A stretch of DNA of 64,000 bases from Pseudohoeflea suaedae (GTDB lineage Bacteria; Pseudomonadota; Alphaproteobacteria; Rhizobiales; Rhizobiaceae): contig NZ_SMSI01000001.1 of NCBI RefSeq assembly GCF_004354915.1, positions 372,001 through 436,000 on the forward strand. Direction: 5' to 3'. Below the pieces are notes generated by a model that was given only the letters and a program-made list of their open reading frames with translations, made no database searches and was not told the DNA's origin. Position numbers and translations under genes: made by a program. Positions 35,958 to 45,518 of the stretch are shown here, piece by piece. How positions within the stretch are numbered: position 1 is the first letter of the stretch; each line of letters opens with the position of its first letter.

Positions 35958-36764
35958 ATGAAACCCGCACGAGCCATTATCATGGCAATCGCCGTTCTGG
36001 CGGCAGCTCTGGCTGGATATCTCGCGCTTAAATTGACGCAGCAGCCGGCTGTTGTCGCTGAGGCGCCTGAAAAGATCATCGAGAAGGTCCCGACCGTGGA
36101 AATCCTCGTCGCCAAGGAATCGATGCCTGTCGGTGCCCGGTTGAACGAAGAGCTTCTCGAGTGGAAGGGCTGGCCCGAGGATGCGCTTGTCGAGGGTCTT
36201 ATCCGTCAGGATGAGCGTCCCCAGGCGATCAGCGAACTCAACGGCTCGGTCGTGCGTTTGCCCATGTTCGTCGGCGAGCCGGTGCGCGGCGAGAAGATCG
36301 TCGATTCTTCCGCCCGCGTCATGTCGGCACTGCTTCCCGCGGGAAAGCGTGCGATCGCCACCGAAATTTCGGTCGCCACCTCGGCTGGCGGCTTCATTCT
36401 TCCCAATGACCGAGTCGATGTCATCATGGTTCGGCGCTCGACCGGAAGCGACGGCTACCTCACCGAGGTGATCCTTTCCAACATTCGCGTTCTCGCCATC
36501 GACCAGCGCATCGAGGAAAATCCCGACGGCAGCAGGACCGCGGTCGGCTCGACCGCGACGCTGGAACTGAGCCCCGACCAGGCCAAGATCATTACCGTGG
36601 CGCAGCAGCTCGCTGACCGGCTCACCCTGTCGCTTCGAAGCGTGGCTGATGCCCAGGAGCCGAATGCGGGCGGCGCCGACTACCTCCTGAGCGGTGATAG
36701 CGGATCGGGCGCCATCAAGGTGTTTCGCTCCGGCGCGGTCACCGACGTAACGCCGGCCAATTAA
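35958..36764 (+). CDS. cpaB: Flp pilus assembly protein CpaB
   Basis: This 268-residue periplasmic, membrane-anchored protein has a single N-terminal hydrophobic segment (~residues 7-25) and an SAF/RcpC domain. The domain begins 'VEILVAKESMPVGARLNEELLEW' and continues with 'GEPVRGEKIVD' and 'AGGFILPNDRVDVIMVRR'. CpaB works with the secretin CpaC in the outer-membrane part of the pilus machine. It is followed by cpaC with almost no gap. Confidence 0.94.
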   Translation: MKPARAIIMAIAVLAAALAGYLALKLTQQPAVVAEAPEKIIEKVPTVEILVAKESMPVGARLNEELLEWKGWPEDALVEGLIRQDERPQAISELNGSVVRLPMFVGEPVRGEKIVDSSARVMSALLPAGKRAIATEISVATSAGGFILPNDRVDVIMVRRSTGSDGYLTEVILSNIRVLAIDQRIEENPDGSRTAVGSTATLELSPDQAKIITVAQQLADRLTLSLRSVADAQEPNAGGADYLLSGDSGSGAIKVFRSGAVTDVTPAN

Positions 36765-36780
36765 AGTGCGGAGATCGAAA

Positions 36781-38301
36781 GTGCGTAAACCACTGAAAAA
36801 GATCGCGGCCTCGTTGACGACAGTCGGCATGCTGACGAGCCTGTCACTCGTTGACCTTCCAGTCGTCGGAGTAACCGCCGCGCAGGCCGATTCGAACGTC
36901 ATCAAGATCACCCAGCAGGGACCCGGCGTCACGAAGCGCGTCAAGCTCGGCTTGAACAAGGCGATCGTCGTCGACCTGCCTTCGGATGCTCACGATATCC
37001 TGGTGGCCGATCCGACGCTTGCCGATGCCGTAACCCGGACGTCGCGTCGCGTTTACCTTTTCGGCAAGACGGTCGGCCAGACGAATATCTTCGTCTTCGG
37101 TCCGAACGGCGAGGAGATAATCGCCATCGAGCTGAACGTCGAGCGCGATGTCGCCGGCCTCGAGGCTCATCTGGCCCGGTTCATTCCAGACTCGGATATC
37201 AAGGTGGAAATCATCTCCGACAACATCGTGCTCAGCGGTACCGTGCGCACCCCGCAGGATGCCGCCCAGGCCGCGCGACTGGCGGACATCTTTCTGACCG
37301 GCGGTGAGGCGACGACCCGTAACCTGACCGCGACCAGCGATGGCGGCGATGCGGCGATCTTCGCCGAGCAGCGCCAGAAGTCCCAGATCGTCAACATGCT
37401 CAAGATCGACGGCGAGGATCAGGTCACGCTCAAGGTGACCGTTGCCGAGGTGAGCCGCCAGGTGCTCAAGCAGCTCGGCTTCAACTCTTCCGTCTCGGGT
37501 TCGGCAGGATCTTTCGTCAACAGCAACCCGCAGAACCTGGGTGCGATAAACACGGGTTTGAACTTCGCCTCGCTGGGTGGAACGATCAACGGATACTCCA
37601 TTTCCTCCTACGTCAACGCGATGGAGCAGGCCGGCGTCATGCGAACACTCGCAGAACCCAGCCTCACGGCGATCTCCGGCGAACAGGCCAACTTTTTCGT
37701 CGGTGGCGAGTTCCAGATTCGAGATGCGGTCGACTTTGACGAGGACTCAGGCCGCCCCACCTTCACGGATCGCGCCGTCGAGTACGGTATCCGCCTCAAC
37801 TTCCTTCCTGTCGTCCTGTCTCCCGGCCGGATCTCTCTACGGATCGAAACCGAGGTTTCGGAGCCGACCTTCGAGGGTTCGACTTCGCTGCAGGGTGCCG
37901 GTGCAGCACCAGGCCTCACGCGCTTGTCCATCAAGAAGCGCGAAGCCTCCACATCCGTCGAACTTCCGTCCGGTGGTTCGATCGTGCTCGCCGGTCTCGT
38001 CCAGGATAATATTCGTCAGGCCATGTCGGGCTATCCCGGCATCTCCAAGATCCCGGTTCTGGGCACGCTGTTCCGAAGCAAGGATTTCGTTCGAAACGAA
38101 ACCGAACTCGTAATCATTGCGACACCGTACCTTGTCAAACCGGTTGCCCGGAACAAGATTTCGCGTCCCGATGACAATTTCAACGCGGCCAATGACGGTG
38201 CGAGCTTCTTCCTCGGCAAGATGAACCGTGTCTACGGGCGCATGGAAACCGATTTGCCACCAGGTCGCTATCACGGCGCGGTCGGTTTTATTTACAAGTG
38301 A
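36781..38301 (+). CDS. cpaC: Flp pilus secretin CpaC
   Basis: This ~506-residue outer-membrane secretin forms the pore for the Flp pilus. It has a signal-like N-terminus, an N-terminal pilus domain ('KAIVVDLPSDAHDILVADPTLADAV'), a BON-like region ('DIKVEIISDNIVLSGTVRTPQDA') and a C-terminal secretin barrel ('RTLAEPSLTAISGEQANFFVGGEF', 'PSGGSIVLAGL'). GTG 36781 is chosen because GGAG lies 7 nt upstream. The in-frame GTG at 36766 has no ribosome site, as it sits directly on the end of cpaB. Confidence 0.94.
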   Translation: MRKPLKKIAASLTTVGMLTSLSLVDLPVVGVTAAQADSNVIKITQQGPGVTKRVKLGLNKAIVVDLPSDAHDILVADPTLADAVTRTSRRVYLFGKTVGQTNIFVFGPNGEEIIAIELNVERDVAGLEAHLARFIPDSDIKVEIISDNIVLSGTVRTPQDAAQAARLADIFLTGGEATTRNLTATSDGGDAAIFAEQRQKSQIVNMLKIDGEDQVTLKVTVAEVSRQVLKQLGFNSSVSGSAGSFVNSNPQNLGAINTGLNFASLGGTINGYSISSYVNAMEQAGVMRTLAEPSLTAISGEQANFFVGGEFQIRDAVDFDEDSGRPTFTDRAVEYGIRLNFLPVVLSPGRISLRIETEVSEPTFEGSTSLQGAGAAPGLTRLSIKKREASTSVELPSGGSIVLAGLVQDNIRQAMSGYPGISKIPVLGTLFRSKDFVRNETELVIIATPYLVKPVARNKISRPDDNFNAANDGASFFLGKMNRVYGRMETDLPPGRYHGAVGFIYK

Positions 38302-38314
38302 TCGGGGCTATACG

Positions 38315-39013
38315 ATGAACACGCAAAACAGCACATATTCCCTCGGCGCGCTGCGGCGGCTGGCGGGTCCTGTGGCAATGGCTTCGCTCGCTGCGGTCCT
38401 GCTTTCGGGCTGCGCCAACAGGCAGCATGTGATCGTCGGATCCATTCCCGATGACTATCGCACACGCCACCCGATCATCATCAGCGAGAAGGAACACACC
38501 TTCGACGTTCCCGTCTCCAGCAGCGACCGGAAGCTGACGCAGTCAATGCGCGAGACGGTTCGCGGCGCATCGGACCGCTATCACACGATGGCATCGGGCG
38601 CGGTTACCGTCCTGGTGCCGACCGGTTCGCCGAATTACGGCGCCGCCTCTCTGATCGCACGCGAAGTCGTTGACATCCTGGTGTCCGACAGCGTTCCGCG
38701 CCACAATATCATCATGGCGAGCTATGTCGCGCCGTCGCCCGAAATTGACGCTCCGATCCGGATCGCGTTCACGGCGACGACGGCAGCTACCGGTCCCTGC
38801 GGCCGCTGGTCGGAGGACATGCTCGCAAACGCCGATCAAAACCGGAACTACGAGAATTTCGGCTGCTCCAGCCAGCACAATCTGGCGGCTCAGATCGAGA
38901 ATCCGGGCGATCTTCTCAATCCGCGCGGCATGACCTCGATCGACGCAGAGCGGCGCGGGGCTGTCGTTGAAGCCTATCGGGCGAACGGCGCGGCCTTGCT
39001 TGGTGACGATTAA
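38315..39013 (+). CDS. cpaD: Flp pilus assembly lipoprotein CpaD
   Basis: This 232-residue outer-membrane lipoprotein has a signal peptide with a lipobox LSGC near residue 32, so it is acylated on Cys. The mature part matches CpaD: 'DDYRTRHPIIISEKEHTFDVPV', 'TVLVPTGSPN' and 'GCSSQHNLAAQIENPGDLL'. It is thought to help the secretin assemble. The ribosome site is weak; ATG 38315 is the start that gives the lipoprotein signal. Confidence 0.93.
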   Translation: MNTQNSTYSLGALRRLAGPVAMASLAAVLLSGCANRQHVIVGSIPDDYRTRHPIIISEKEHTFDVPVSSSDRKLTQSMRETVRGASDRYHTMASGAVTVLVPTGSPNYGAASLIAREVVDILVSDSVPRHNIIMASYVAPSPEIDAPIRIAFTATTAATGPCGRWSEDMLANADQNRNYENFGCSSQHNLAAQIENPGDLLNPRGMTSIDAERRGAVVEAYRANGAALLGDD

Positions 39014-39099
39014 GGTGTGAGCGCCTCCGGCGCGCCGGGGCCTCAAGCGCAGGCAGAATTTGCTGCGCGAACGTAGAGAATTGAACTGGGAACGGAACG

Positions 39100-40383
39100 A
39101 TGGCGAATCTGGATTACACGCAGGAACAGGAGTTCCAACTGGCCCCATCCACCGAAGGGGAGCGCGGAGATATCGAGCGCGTCCGGCCGCTGCCGCGGAT
39201 TTCGGTTCACGCCTTCTGTGAAACCGACGGCGTGATGCGCACTCTCGAGCGCTGCGCACAGGACAGGCGCATGGCCAGGGTCCATACCCGGATCAACAAT
39301 GGCGGCGTGCTGGCGGCAGCCAACATGTACGGCTCGTCCTCGACGCCCAATCTGCTCATTCTCGAAACCTCGCGCAACGCCGACAGCCTGATGGCCGATC
39401 TGGGCCAGCTTGCCGAGGTTTGCGATCCCGATACGCGGGTTGTCGTCATCGGTCACGTCAACGACGTCACCCTCTATCGCGACCTGATCCGCAACGGCAT
39501 TTCCGAATACATGGTCGCACCGGTCTCGATGGCCGACGTGATCGGCGTGATTTCGAGCATCTTTGTCGATCCGGACGCCGAGCCGCTTGGCAAGGTGATC
39601 TCCTTCGTCGGCGCCAAGGGCGGCGTCGGCTCTTCGACGCTGGCGCATAATTGCGCCTGGTCGATTTCGGAGCTCTTCGACAGCGAAACCATTCTGGCAG
39701 ACCTCGATCTGCCGTTCGGCACCGCGAATCTCGACTTCAACAACGACCCGGCACAGGGCATCGCCGAAGCGGTTTTCTCGCCCGACCGTCTGGACGAGGT
39801 CTTCCTCGACCGTCTGCTCGCGAAATGCTCCGAGCACCTCTCGATGCTTGCCGCGCCGTCGATGCTCGATCGCAATTACGACTTTGCCGGAGATGCCTTT
39901 CTCCCGATCCTCGATATCGTTCAGCGCAACGCTCCGGTTACCGTTCTCGACGTGCCGCATCTGTGGAATGACTGGACCCGCAAGGTTCTCTCCGCGTCCG
40001 ATGAAATCGTGATCACGGCGACACCGGATCTCGCCAACCTGCGCAACACCAAGAACCTGTTTGACACGCTCGCCAAGCTCCGGCCCAACGACACGCCGCC
40101 GCTCCTGGTGCTCAACCAGGTCGGCGTCGCCAAGCGTCCCGAGATCGGGGTCGACATCTTCTGCGAGCCGCTCGGCGTCGAGCCCTGCGCCATCATTCCC
40201 TTCGACGCCCAGCTTTTCGGAGATGCGTCGAATTCCGGACTGATGATCGCGGAGGCGAATGCCAAATCGCCGGTCGCCGAATCGCTCTCCCAGCTCGCCC
40301 ACATCGTCACCGGGCGCGCCGAGGTGAAGAAGCGCCGCAAGTCCGGTCTTGGAGGCCTCATGGGTCTTCTGGGCCGCAAGTAA
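39100..40383 (+). CDS. cpaE: Pilus assembly ATPase-like protein CpaE
   Basis: This 427-residue MinD/ParA-like protein has an N-terminal receiver-like domain ('RISVHAFCETDGVMRTLERC', ~residues 30-140) and a deviant Walker A 'GAKGGVGSSTLAHN' at about 168-181. 'LADLDLPFGTANLDF' follows. In Caulobacter CpaE localises the pilus machine to the pole. The frame and length are normal. It lies between cpaD and cpaF on the same strand. Confidence 0.94.
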   Translation: MANLDYTQEQEFQLAPSTEGERGDIERVRPLPRISVHAFCETDGVMRTLERCAQDRRMARVHTRINNGGVLAAANMYGSSSTPNLLILETSRNADSLMADLGQLAEVCDPDTRVVVIGHVNDVTLYRDLIRNGISEYMVAPVSMADVIGVISSIFVDPDAEPLGKVISFVGAKGGVGSSTLAHNCAWSISELFDSETILADLDLPFGTANLDFNNDPAQGIAEAVFSPDRLDEVFLDRLLAKCSEHLSMLAAPSMLDRNYDFAGDAFLPILDIVQRNAPVTVLDVPHLWNDWTRKVLSASDEIVITATPDLANLRNTKNLFDTLAKLRPNDTPPLLVLNQVGVAKRPEIGVDIFCEPLGVEPCAIIPFDAQLFGDASNSGLMIAEANAKSPVAESLSQLAHIVTGRAEVKKRRKSGLGGLMGLLGRK

Positions 40384-40410
40384 GCATCATTTCATGAGTG
40401 GAAACAGGTA

Positions 40411-41973
40411 ATGTTCGGCAAACGCCCCACCGGATCTCCTCCCCGGCCCGCACAGTCCGCGCCAAGCCCGGCTCCCGCGGACAGCGCCCCTGCGCCCGCA
40501 CCAGCGCCTGCACCAGCCCCGGCCTCCCAGGGTTCCATGCTCGCAGAGGCTCCCAAGCCCGTCTCCCTCGGCGGCCCCTCCGGACGCGGTGGCCAGCCGG
40601 CGTCCGCCGGCAATGCTCCGCTTCCCCCCGCCTCGCGACCGGCAGCTCCGGCCGAGCGCAAGGAAGAGCCGCGCCGCCGCACGGCCCGGAACGAAGCCTA
40701 TTACGACACCAAGAGCCAGGTTTTCTCCGCGCTCATCGACACAATCGACCTTTCCCAGCTCGCCAAGCTCGATGCCGAAAGCGCGCGTGAGGAAATCCGC
40801 GATATCGTCAACGATATCATCACGATCAAGAATTTCGCACTGTCGATTGCCGAGCAGGAGGAACTGCTCGACGACATCTGCAATGACGTTCTGGGCTATG
40901 GTCCGCTCGAGCCTCTCCTGGCGCGGGACGACATCGCCGACATCATGGTCAACGGCTCCGGCAACACCTTCATCGAAGTCGACGGCAAGGTCATCGAGAG
41001 CGAAATCCGCTTCCGCGACAACAGCCAGCTTCTGTCGATCTGCCAGCGTATCGTGAGCCAGGTCGGCCGCCGCGTCGACGAATCGAGCCCGATCTGCGAC
41101 GCGCGCCTTCCCGACGGGTCCCGCGTCAACGTCATCGCACCTCCGCTCGCCATCGACGGAACCGCGCTGACCATTCGTAAGTTCAAGAAGGACAAGCTCA
41201 CCCTCGACCAGCTTGTCCGTTTCGGTGCCATCACGCCCGAAGGTGCGGCGATCCTCCAGATCATCGGTCGCGTCCGCTGCAACGTCGTCATCTCCGGCGG
41301 TACCGGTTCCGGTAAGACGACGCTTCTCAACTGCCTGACCGCCTATATCGATACCGACGAGCGTATCATCACCTGCGAAGACTCGGCCGAACTTCAGCTT
41401 CAGCAGCCGCATGTGGTGCGCCTGGAAACCCGCCCGCCGAATATCGAAGGCGAGGGCGAGATCACCATGCGCGATCTCGTCAAGAACTGCCTGCGTATGC
41501 GCCCCGAACGCATCGTCGTCGGTGAGGTTCGTGGCCCGGAAGTCTTCGACCTTCTCCAGGCAATGAACACCGGTCACGACGGTTCGATGGGCACGATCCA
41601 CGCCAACTCCCCGCGTGAATGTCTCAGCCGTATGGAATCGATGATCGCCATGGGCGGCTTCTCCCTGCCGGCCAAGACCGTGCGCGAGATGATCTCGGGC
41701 TCGATCGACGTCGTCATTCAGGCCACCCGCCTGCGCGACGGTTCTCGCCGCATCACCCACATCACCGAAGTCCTCGGGATGGAAGGCGACGTCATCATCA
41801 CCCAGGATCTGGTGCGTTACGAAATCACCGGAGAAGACGCGGCAGGCCGCATCGTCGGCCACCACCGTTCGACCGGTATCGGTCGCCCGAACTTCTGGGA
41901 TCGCGCGCGTTACTACAACGAGGACAAGCGGCTCGCCGCTTCCCTCGATGCCATGGAAAAAATGTCGGAGTAG
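40411..41973 (+). CDS. cpaF: Pilus assembly ATPase CpaF (TadA)
   Basis: This 520-residue secretion ATPase of the GspE/TadA family powers pilus assembly. The core has Walker [10 protein letters not shown] at 296-304, an Asp box ('[22 protein letters not shown]') and the Walker B region '[11 protein letters not shown]', with a His box following. The N-terminal ~95 residues are an unusually Pro/Ala-rich, low-complexity arm (repeated PA dipeptides at ~27-38) that precedes the conserved domain. Its partners are the TadB and TadC platform proteins encoded next. Confidence 0.96.
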   Translation: MFGKRPTGSPPRPAQSAPSPAPADSAPAPAPAPAPAPASQGSMLAEAPKPVSLGGPSGRGGQPASAGNAPLPPASRPAAPAERKEEPRRRTARNEAYYDTKSQVFSALIDTIDLSQLAKLDAESAREEIRDIVNDIITIKNFALSIAEQEELLDDICNDVLGYGPLEPLLARDDIADIMVNGSGNTFIEVDGKVIESEIRFRDNSQLLSICQRIVSQVGRRVDESSPICDARLPDGSRVNVIAPPLAIDGTALTIRKFKKDKLTLDQLVRFGAITPEGAAILQIIGRVRCNVVISGGTGSGKTTLLNCLTAYIDTDERIITCEDSAELQLQQPHVVRLETRPPNIEGEGEITMRDLVKNCLRMRPERIVVGEVRGPEVFDLLQAMNTGHDGSMGTIHANSPRECLSRMESMIAMGGFSLPAKTVREMISGSIDVVIQATRLRDGSRRITHITEVLGMEGDVIITQDLVRYEITGEDAAGRIVGHHRSTGIGRPNFWDRARYYNEDKRLAASLDAMEKMSE

Positions 41974-41982
41974 GACCCAGCC

Positions 41983-42993
41983 TTGTTCGGAATCGACACC
42001 ACTGTTCTTGCCATGATCGGGCTGGCGGCCTTCGCGGCCGCGGCGCTGGGCTATGGCGTGCTTTACAACAAGATCGAAGCCGACAAGAAATCCGCCAATC
42101 GTCTGAACCGCGTCAAGGCGGCTGAAACCGACCGTGGCAAGGCGAATGCCGCGCGCGATCGCATCTCCGAGGCCAATAAGCGCCGCAAGACGATGCAGGA
42201 AACGCTCAAGACGCTCGAGGACAAGCAAAAGGAAAACGACAAGCGCAAATCGCCGCCGCTTGCCGATCGCATCGTGCAGGCTGGATTGCCGATCTCGGTG
42301 CAGCAGTTCTACATGATCTCCGCCGTTCTCGGTTTCGTCATCGGCTTTTTCGCCTTCGTCACCAACGGCACGCTGCTGGTGGCAGGCGGCGCTGCGATCG
42401 TCGGTGGACTTGGGTTGCCGCGCTGGATCCTGGGCTTTCTGCGCAAGCGCCGCTTGAAGGCGTTTCTCGACGAATTCCCGAACTCGCTCGACGTGATGGT
42501 CCGCTCGATCAAGTCCGGTCTGCCCCTCAACGACTCCATCCGGATGATCGCCAGCGAAGGCCAGGAGCCGGTGCGCACCGAGTTTCGCCGTATCGTCGAA
42601 GCCCAGCAGATGGGCCTGAGCGTGCCCGAGGCCTGCGCCCGTCTCTACCTCCGCGTCCCGCTGTCCGAGGCCAACTTCTTTGCCATCGTCATCGCCATTC
42701 AGGCGCAGGCAGGCGGCAACCTGTCTGAGGCCCTCGGCAACCTCTCGCGCGTGCTGCGCGATCGCCGCAAGATGAAGGCGAAGGTCGCCGCGCTTTCGAT
42801 GGAAGCCAAGGCCTCCGCCGTCATCATCGGTGCTCTGCCCTTCATCGTGGCGACGCTCGTCTACCTGACCTCGCCCGATTACATGCTGATCCTCTTTACC
42901 GATCCACGCGGTCATCTGATCATGGGTGCTTCCGCGGTCTGGATGTCGATCGGCATTTTCGTCATGCGCAACATGATCAACTTCGAGGTCTAG
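41983..42993 (+). CDS. tadB: Pilus platform protein TadB
   Basis: This 336-residue inner-membrane GspF-type platform protein has one N-terminal helix, a charged coiled-coil region (~25-95) rich in Lys, Arg and Glu, then a T2SSF domain ('FLDEFPNSLDVMVRSIKSGLPLNDSI') and two C-terminal helices. The start is TTG 41983, which gives the expected MFGID opening; GTAGGACC lies just upstream. A later ATG at 42013 would delete the first part of the helix. Confidence 0.93.
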   Translation: MFGIDTTVLAMIGLAAFAAAALGYGVLYNKIEADKKSANRLNRVKAAETDRGKANAARDRISEANKRRKTMQETLKTLEDKQKENDKRKSPPLADRIVQAGLPISVQQFYMISAVLGFVIGFFAFVTNGTLLVAGGAAIVGGLGLPRWILGFLRKRRLKAFLDEFPNSLDVMVRSIKSGLPLNDSIRMIASEGQEPVRTEFRRIVEAQQMGLSVPEACARLYLRVPLSEANFFAIVIAIQAQAGGNLSEALGNLSRVLRDRRKMKAKVAALSMEAKASAVIIGALPFIVATLVYLTSPDYMLILFTDPRGHLIMGASAVWMSIGIFVMRNMINFEV

Positions 42994-43003
42994 GGGCCGT
43001 ATA

Positions 43004-43996
43004 ATGGGCAATATTCTCTCAGCTCTCGTCGATCCCACCTATCTGGTTCCGGGCCTCGTCTCGATCGCCGTCTTCGCCACGCTCTTCACGATCATGGTGC
43101 CCTTTTTCGAAAAGGGCGACCTCGAGGCACGGATGAAGTCGGCGGCGCTCGAGCGCGACGAAATTCGCGCCCGCGAACGCTCCCGGCTGAACGCCGAGCA
43201 GAACAGCAAGGGCCGGCCGGGTCTTCGCAAGAAGAACAACCAGTCGGTTCGCCAGATCGTCGACCAGCTCAACCTGCGCAAGGCGCTCGTCGACGACGCG
43301 ACCGTCGCCAAGCTCAAGAGTGCCGGCTACCGTTCCCAGAACGCGCTCAACATGTTCCTGCTGGCACGCGTGGTCATGCCTTTCGTCTTCCTGGCGGTGG
43401 CGATCCTGTACATTTTCGTGCTTGAGATGTTCTTTGCCGACAAGCCGTTCACCGTTCGCCTTCTGGCCTGCATGATCGCCGCCTATGCGGGTTTTTATGC
43501 GCCGAACGTCTTTGTCTCCAATCAGGCCGGCAAGCGCCAGAAATCGATCAAGATCGCCTGGCCGGACGCGCTCGACCTGATGCTGATCTGCGTGGAATCG
43601 GGTGTCTCGCTCGAGGCCGCGATGAAGCGTGTGGCCGAGGAAATCGCCATTCAGTCGACGGCGCTTGCCGAAGAGTTCCTCTTGACCACCGCGGAACTTT
43701 CCTACCTGCAGGACCGGCGCATGGCGTTCGAGAATCTCGGCAGCCGTACCGGCCTCGAAAGCGTCAAGTCCGTGACCCAGGCGCTCATCCAGTCCGAGCG
43801 CTACGGTACGCCGATCGCCCAGGCGCTGCGCGTCCTGGCACAGGAAAGTCGCGACGTGCGCATGAACGAGGCGGAAAAGAAGGCCGCAGCGCTGCCGCCG
43901 AAGCTCACCGTCCCGATGATCCTGTTCTTCCTGCCGGTCCTGATCGGCGTCATCCTCGGCCCGGCCATCATCCAGGTCATGGACAATTTCGGCTGA
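43004..43996 (+). CDS. tadC: Pilus platform protein TadC
   Basis: This 330-residue second GspF-type platform subunit has an N-terminal helix, a basic linker, two central helices and the T2SSF domain 'AWPDALDLMLICVESGVSLEAAMKRVAEEIA'. It ends with 'LTVPMILFFLPVLIGVILGPAI', typical of TadC. It forms the inner-membrane base of the pilus machine with TadB and works with the ATPase CpaF. It is the last plus-strand gene of the cluster. Confidence 0.94.
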   Translation: MGNILSALVDPTYLVPGLVSIAVFATLFTIMVPFFEKGDLEARMKSAALERDEIRARERSRLNAEQNSKGRPGLRKKNNQSVRQIVDQLNLRKALVDDATVAKLKSAGYRSQNALNMFLLARVVMPFVFLAVAILYIFVLEMFFADKPFTVRLLACMIAAYAGFYAPNVFVSNQAGKRQKSIKIAWPDALDLMLICVESGVSLEAAMKRVAEEIAIQSTALAEEFLLTTAELSYLQDRRMAFENLGSRTGLESVKSVTQALIQSERYGTPIAQALRVLAQESRDVRMNEAEKKAAALPPKLTVPMILFFLPVLIGVILGPAIIQVMDNFG

Positions 43997-44106
43997 ACCG
44001 GCTGTCGGCGAAGAATTTTGCCAGGCAGGTAACCGGTCGCCAGACCGTTTCACCGTCAGGTGCAGACGGATAGCCTCAGCAAGCTGTTGAACTCATTTAC
44101 GCATTT

Positions 44107-44148
44107 CGGCTTTGCCGATTCCGTCGGAATCGAAATTGCTTTAAGCCG
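44107..44148. terminator. Two-level hairpin between convergent tadC and VOC genes
   Basis: CGATTCC (44116-44122) pairs with GGAATCG (44126-44132) inside an outer CGGCTT/AAGCCG stem. No strong T run follows, so termination is only a guess. Its right arm reaches a few bases into the 3' end of the VOC gene. Confidence 0.35.
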
Positions 44149-44503
44149 AAAAGGCCCGGCTCGACACCGAGATGGGATTGTCCGATGGATCCCGCGCATT
44201 GGCGAAGCTGTAGCCGCCGGCGGTGTGGACGGGCCCGAAGACGAGGCCGGACTGCCGGGCGGATGCGCAGAAGCTCTCGACATCCTCGACATCGAAGACG
44301 AGCTTGACCAGAGACTGGCCGGTCTTCTGGCCCTTGGAGGCGGGATGTAGCAGGATCGTCGCCCCGCCGTCACGCGGCCGCAGTTCCACGATGCGGTCAC
44401 CGTCCCTTACAACCGCTTCAAAGCCGAAATGGCGGCAATAGAATGCAGCCATTTCCTCCATCTTCCGGGTGTAGACGACCAGACGTCCGAGGGGCGTGTT
44501 CAT
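44141..44503 (-). CDS. Glyoxalase/VOC superfamily protein
   Basis: This 120-residue single-domain VOC (vicinal oxygen chelate) protein reads 'LGRLVVYTRKMEEMAAFYCRHFGFEAV' then 'RIVELRPRDGGATILLHPAS' and 'FGPVHTAGGYSFANARDPSDNPISV'. Metal-binding positions of glyoxalase I are only partly conserved, so it may be a resistance-type or regulatory VOC protein. Start 44503 gives family length; the longer frame upstream is not supported. Its neighbours are the pilus genes, with no evident functional link. Confidence 0.8.
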   Translation of the reverse strand: MNTPLGRLVVYTRKMEEMAAFYCRHFGFEAVVRDGDRIVELRPRDGGATILLHPASKGQKTGQSLVKLVFDVEDVESFCASARQSGLVFGPVHTAGGYSFANARDPSDNPISVSSRAFSA

Positions 44504-44558
44504 GGGCACTCCGCTGCATGCACGTCGCCTGAGGACCGAAGGAGGCCCCGATACCAGA

Positions 44559-45374
44559 TCAGTTGGTGTTGTTTTCTTCGCCGTTCTGCAGCTTGGCCCA
44601 CGAATTCTGCTGGGCGAGCATGGCGCGCAGATACTCGACATTCGCCTGTGCCTGATCGGCCGAAAGTTCGGCGCGGGCGATGTTCTCGGCTTCCTGGAAG
44701 CGACCCTGCAGGCCGACGACGAGGGCGAGGTTCTGGCGCACGCGGCTGTCGGCGTTCGGCCGGTTCGCGGCCTTGCGCAGGTAGGTTTCCGCCGAGCGCG
44801 GATCGCCGTTGATCAGGTAGGACATGCCGAGATTGGAGAGAATCGAGGGTTCTTCCGGCTCTATCTCGAGAGCCTTGCGATAGCTTGCGCGGGCACTGTT
44901 GGAATCGCCCAACTGGTCGAGCACGGCGCCTTCGGCGGAAAGAAGCTGCCAGCTCGGGCGGTCCGGTGTCTGGGCCCTGCGGATGGTTTCCAGCGCCTTC
45001 TGCAATTCGCCGGCACCGGCAAGCGCCTTGCCATAGGCTGCGAGAACCGTGCGGTCTGTCGGATTGTGGATCGCGACCTGCTGCATGACGGCCAGCGCCT
45101 GGTCGTCACGACCCGACATGCGCAGCATCTCGGCATATTTCATGCCCGTGGCGGCGTTCTTCGGGTCGCGCTCATAGGCCTGGCCGAAACGTTCGGATGC
45201 ATTGCGCAGTTCTGCGGCGTTCATCGAATCGAGCGGCTTGTTCATACTGGGGATCGAGCCGGTGTGACGCGGCGCTTTCGAGGCGCAGCCGGCCAGCGAC
45301 AGGGCCAGCAGAACAGTCGCGGTGGAAACCGCGAGGTTCCGGATGATCGGTGAGCGTGAGGTGACGATACGCAT
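44559..45374 (-). CDS. tadD: TPR-repeat lipoprotein, TadD-like
   Basis: This 271-residue lipoprotein has a signal peptide and lipobox LAGC (Cys at about residue 30), followed by about five tetratricopeptide repeats (e.g. 'SWQLLSAEGAVLDQLGDSNSARASYRKALEIEPEEP'). TadD in the Flp system is an outer-membrane-associated lipoprotein that acts as an assembly platform or pilotin. Start 45374 gives the signal peptide; 45455 does not. It is transcribed toward the VOC gene and away from the aminopeptidase. Confidence 0.9.
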   Translation of the reverse strand: MRIVTSRSPIIRNLAVSTATVLLALSLAGCASKAPRHTGSIPSMNKPLDSMNAAELRNASERFGQAYERDPKNAATGMKYAEMLRMSGRDDQALAVMQQVAIHNPTDRTVLAAYGKALAGAGELQKALETIRRAQTPDRPSWQLLSAEGAVLDQLGDSNSARASYRKALEIEPEEPSILSNLGMSYLINGDPRSAETYLRKAANRPNADSRVRQNLALVVGLQGRFQEAENIARAELSADQAQANVEYLRAMLAQQNSWAKLQNGEENNTN

Positions 45375-45462
45375 GAAAGAAATCCCTGTCCGCGATACAG
45401 CCCCGGCCGCCGCGAGCATAAAAACCGCGCAAGGCCGTGTTCCCTCTCTGAGCAATAATCTG

Positions 45463-45484
45463 TTAACCCTAATTAACTGTTAAC
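45463..45484. promoter_or_regulatory. Cluster of three TTAAC half-sites between tadD and the aminopeptidase
   Basis: TTAAC occurs at 45463, 45473 and 45480, in an AT-rich tract between two divergent genes. Spacing between TTAA elements is 6 and 3 bases, not the 7 of a perfect CtrA site. A regulatory role is possible but unproven. Confidence 0.3.
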
Positions 45485-45518
45485 AAACCCCGAAACAGCA
45501 TGCGAGGAGTGCCGCCCC

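Noticed and set aside
40387-43038. Long minus-strand open frame (883 codons) opposite cpaF and tadB
   Set aside because: It is antisense to two well-recognised genes and rich in Asp, His and Arg as expected from the reverse of GC-rich coding DNA; no family features.
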